Below, one piece after another: positions 53,458 through 53,849 of a stretch of DNA of 53,849 nt. The notes under the pieces were generated by a model, which was not told the origin of the DNA, searched no databases, and saw only the letters and a list, made by a program, of their open reading frames with translations. How positions within the stretch are numbered: the stretch's first letter is position 1; every line of letters starts with the position of its first letter. The stretch is from Hyphomicrobiales bacterium (GTDB taxonomy: Bacteria > Pseudomonadota > Alphaproteobacteria > Rhizobiales > Xanthobacteraceae). The position numbers and the translations under genes are program-made. Where the stretch lies: the NCBI GenBank assembly GCA_017305515.1, contig JAFKKP010000305.1, forward strand, positions 1-53,849, read 5' to 3'.

Positions 53458-53849
53458 GAAAAAAACCGAAATTTCGCAGGCGCAGTTGCGTCGCGCTGGG
53501 ATCATTGCCGGATCGGTCGTCGCACTCGTGGTGGTGATGGGATTGGTATGGCGGGCGTCCGGCAACGCAAGGCTGCGCGACTGGACCGATGCGCAGGCGA
53601 TCCCCACCGTCGCCGTCGCGCTGCCGGGCAGCAAGCCGCTCAACGCCACGCTCAATCTGCCGGGACGGCTGGAGGCTTATTCACGCGCGCCGATCTACGC
53701 GCGCGTCAGCGGCTATCTCAAAAGCTGGAAGGTCGACATCGGCGGCAAGGTGAAGGCGGGGCAGTTACTCGCCGAAATCGAAGCGCCCGATCTCGATCAG
53801 CAGCTGATGCAGGCGCGCGCCGATCTCACCAACGCGCAGGCCGCCGCCA
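53447..53849 (+). CDS. RND efflux periplasmic adaptor (HlyD/AcrA family), partial
   Basis: N-terminal 134 residues of a membrane-fusion protein, cut by the window end. It begins MPTKKKTEISQAQLRRAG, has a membrane anchor (about 18-37) rather than a lipobox, then the barrel-sandwich (lipoyl-like) start with LPGRLEAYSRAPIYARVSGY and KVKAGQLLAEIEAPDLDQQL, leading into the alpha-hairpin (ARADLTNAQAA). It overlaps the pump gene by 11 bases. An outer-membrane factor gene, if present, would lie beyond the right edge. Confidence 0.92.
   Translation, partial: MPTKKKTEISQAQLRRAGIIAGSVVALVVVMGLVWRASGNARLRDWTDAQAIPTVAVALPGSKPLNATLNLPGRLEAYSRAPIYARVSGYLKSWKVDIGGKVKAGQLLAEIEAPDLDQQLMQARADLTNAQAAA

Overview
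The window is a stretch of ordinary alphaproteobacterial chromosome. Gene content, the GC-rich codon usage (judged by eye) and the gene order all point to Hyphomicrobiales (Rhizobiales). The closest fit is the Bradyrhizobium/Afipia/Nitrobacter/Rhodopseudomonas group (Nitrobacteraceae); this assignment is inference from gene content, not a database match. I found 53 protein genes, the last one cut by the right edge, and no tRNA, rRNA, CRISPR array, insertion sequence, phage or conjugation genes.

Layout. 8-719 (-) holds the rpsF-rpsR ribosomal protein operon with a structured leader. 1103-7008 is the fatty-acid synthesis block fabD ... fabG-acpP-fabF, interrupted on the opposite strand by eutBC, the two subunits of B12-dependent ethanolamine ammonia-lyase. 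7127-10187 (+) carries mltG, a yicC-family gene and gmk. 10120-12286 (-) has an unknown membrane-anchored protein and a zinc alcohol dehydrogenase. 12311-18772 (-) is the envelope operon lptG-lptD-surA-pdxA-rsmA; lptF, its usual partner, is not beside it. 19257-21918 (+) carries pepA, holC and a lipoprotein. 21946-24568 (-) has an ABC-F ATPase and two small genes. 24880-26578 (+) carries ndk, a TerC-family membrane protein and a cold-shock protein. 26654-28325 (-) is purM-purN. 28508-33636 (+) is a CDP-alcohol phosphatidyltransferase, hdaA, ppk and ppx. rnd (-) converges on ppx. 34962-40843 (+) carries a VOC-fold protein, aspS, maeB, a DoxX protein and a small secreted protein. 40840-46369 (-) is mostly envelope and stress genes: a DHFR/RibD-like reductase, a polysaccharide deacetylase, a Tat-exported glutathione peroxidase, a polytopic membrane protein and an L,D-transpeptidase. 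46630-50026 carries creA, a group of very small secreted or membrane genes, a hotdog thioesterase, a beta-barrel-like protein and a DUF1232 protein. 50263 to the end (+) is an RND efflux pump followed by its adaptor.

How the genes work together. Most of the window serves the cell envelope: acyl chains (fab genes), peptidoglycan trimming and crosslinking (mltG, L,D-transpeptidase), LPS export and outer-membrane assembly (lptG, lptD, surA), polysaccharide editing and drug efflux. A second theme is nucleotide, replication and translation housekeeping (gmk, ndk, purMN, holC, hdaA, aspS, rsmA, rnd). A third is polyphosphate turnover (ppk-ppx), with a candidate Pho box in front.

I did not find a clearly new multi-gene system. 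The observations most worth checking are regulatory or architectural: an SD-sequestering hairpin in the rpsF leader; an 11-bp perfect inverted repeat in front of fabG; the missing lptF with an inverted repeat in the gap; a forced 71-nt ppk/ppx overlap with a Pho-box-like site upstream; a terminator-like hairpin just ahead of the cold-shock gene; and a cluster of tiny membrane or secreted proteins at 47.2-48.1 kb that includes a 49-codon gene and a glycine-zipper protein.
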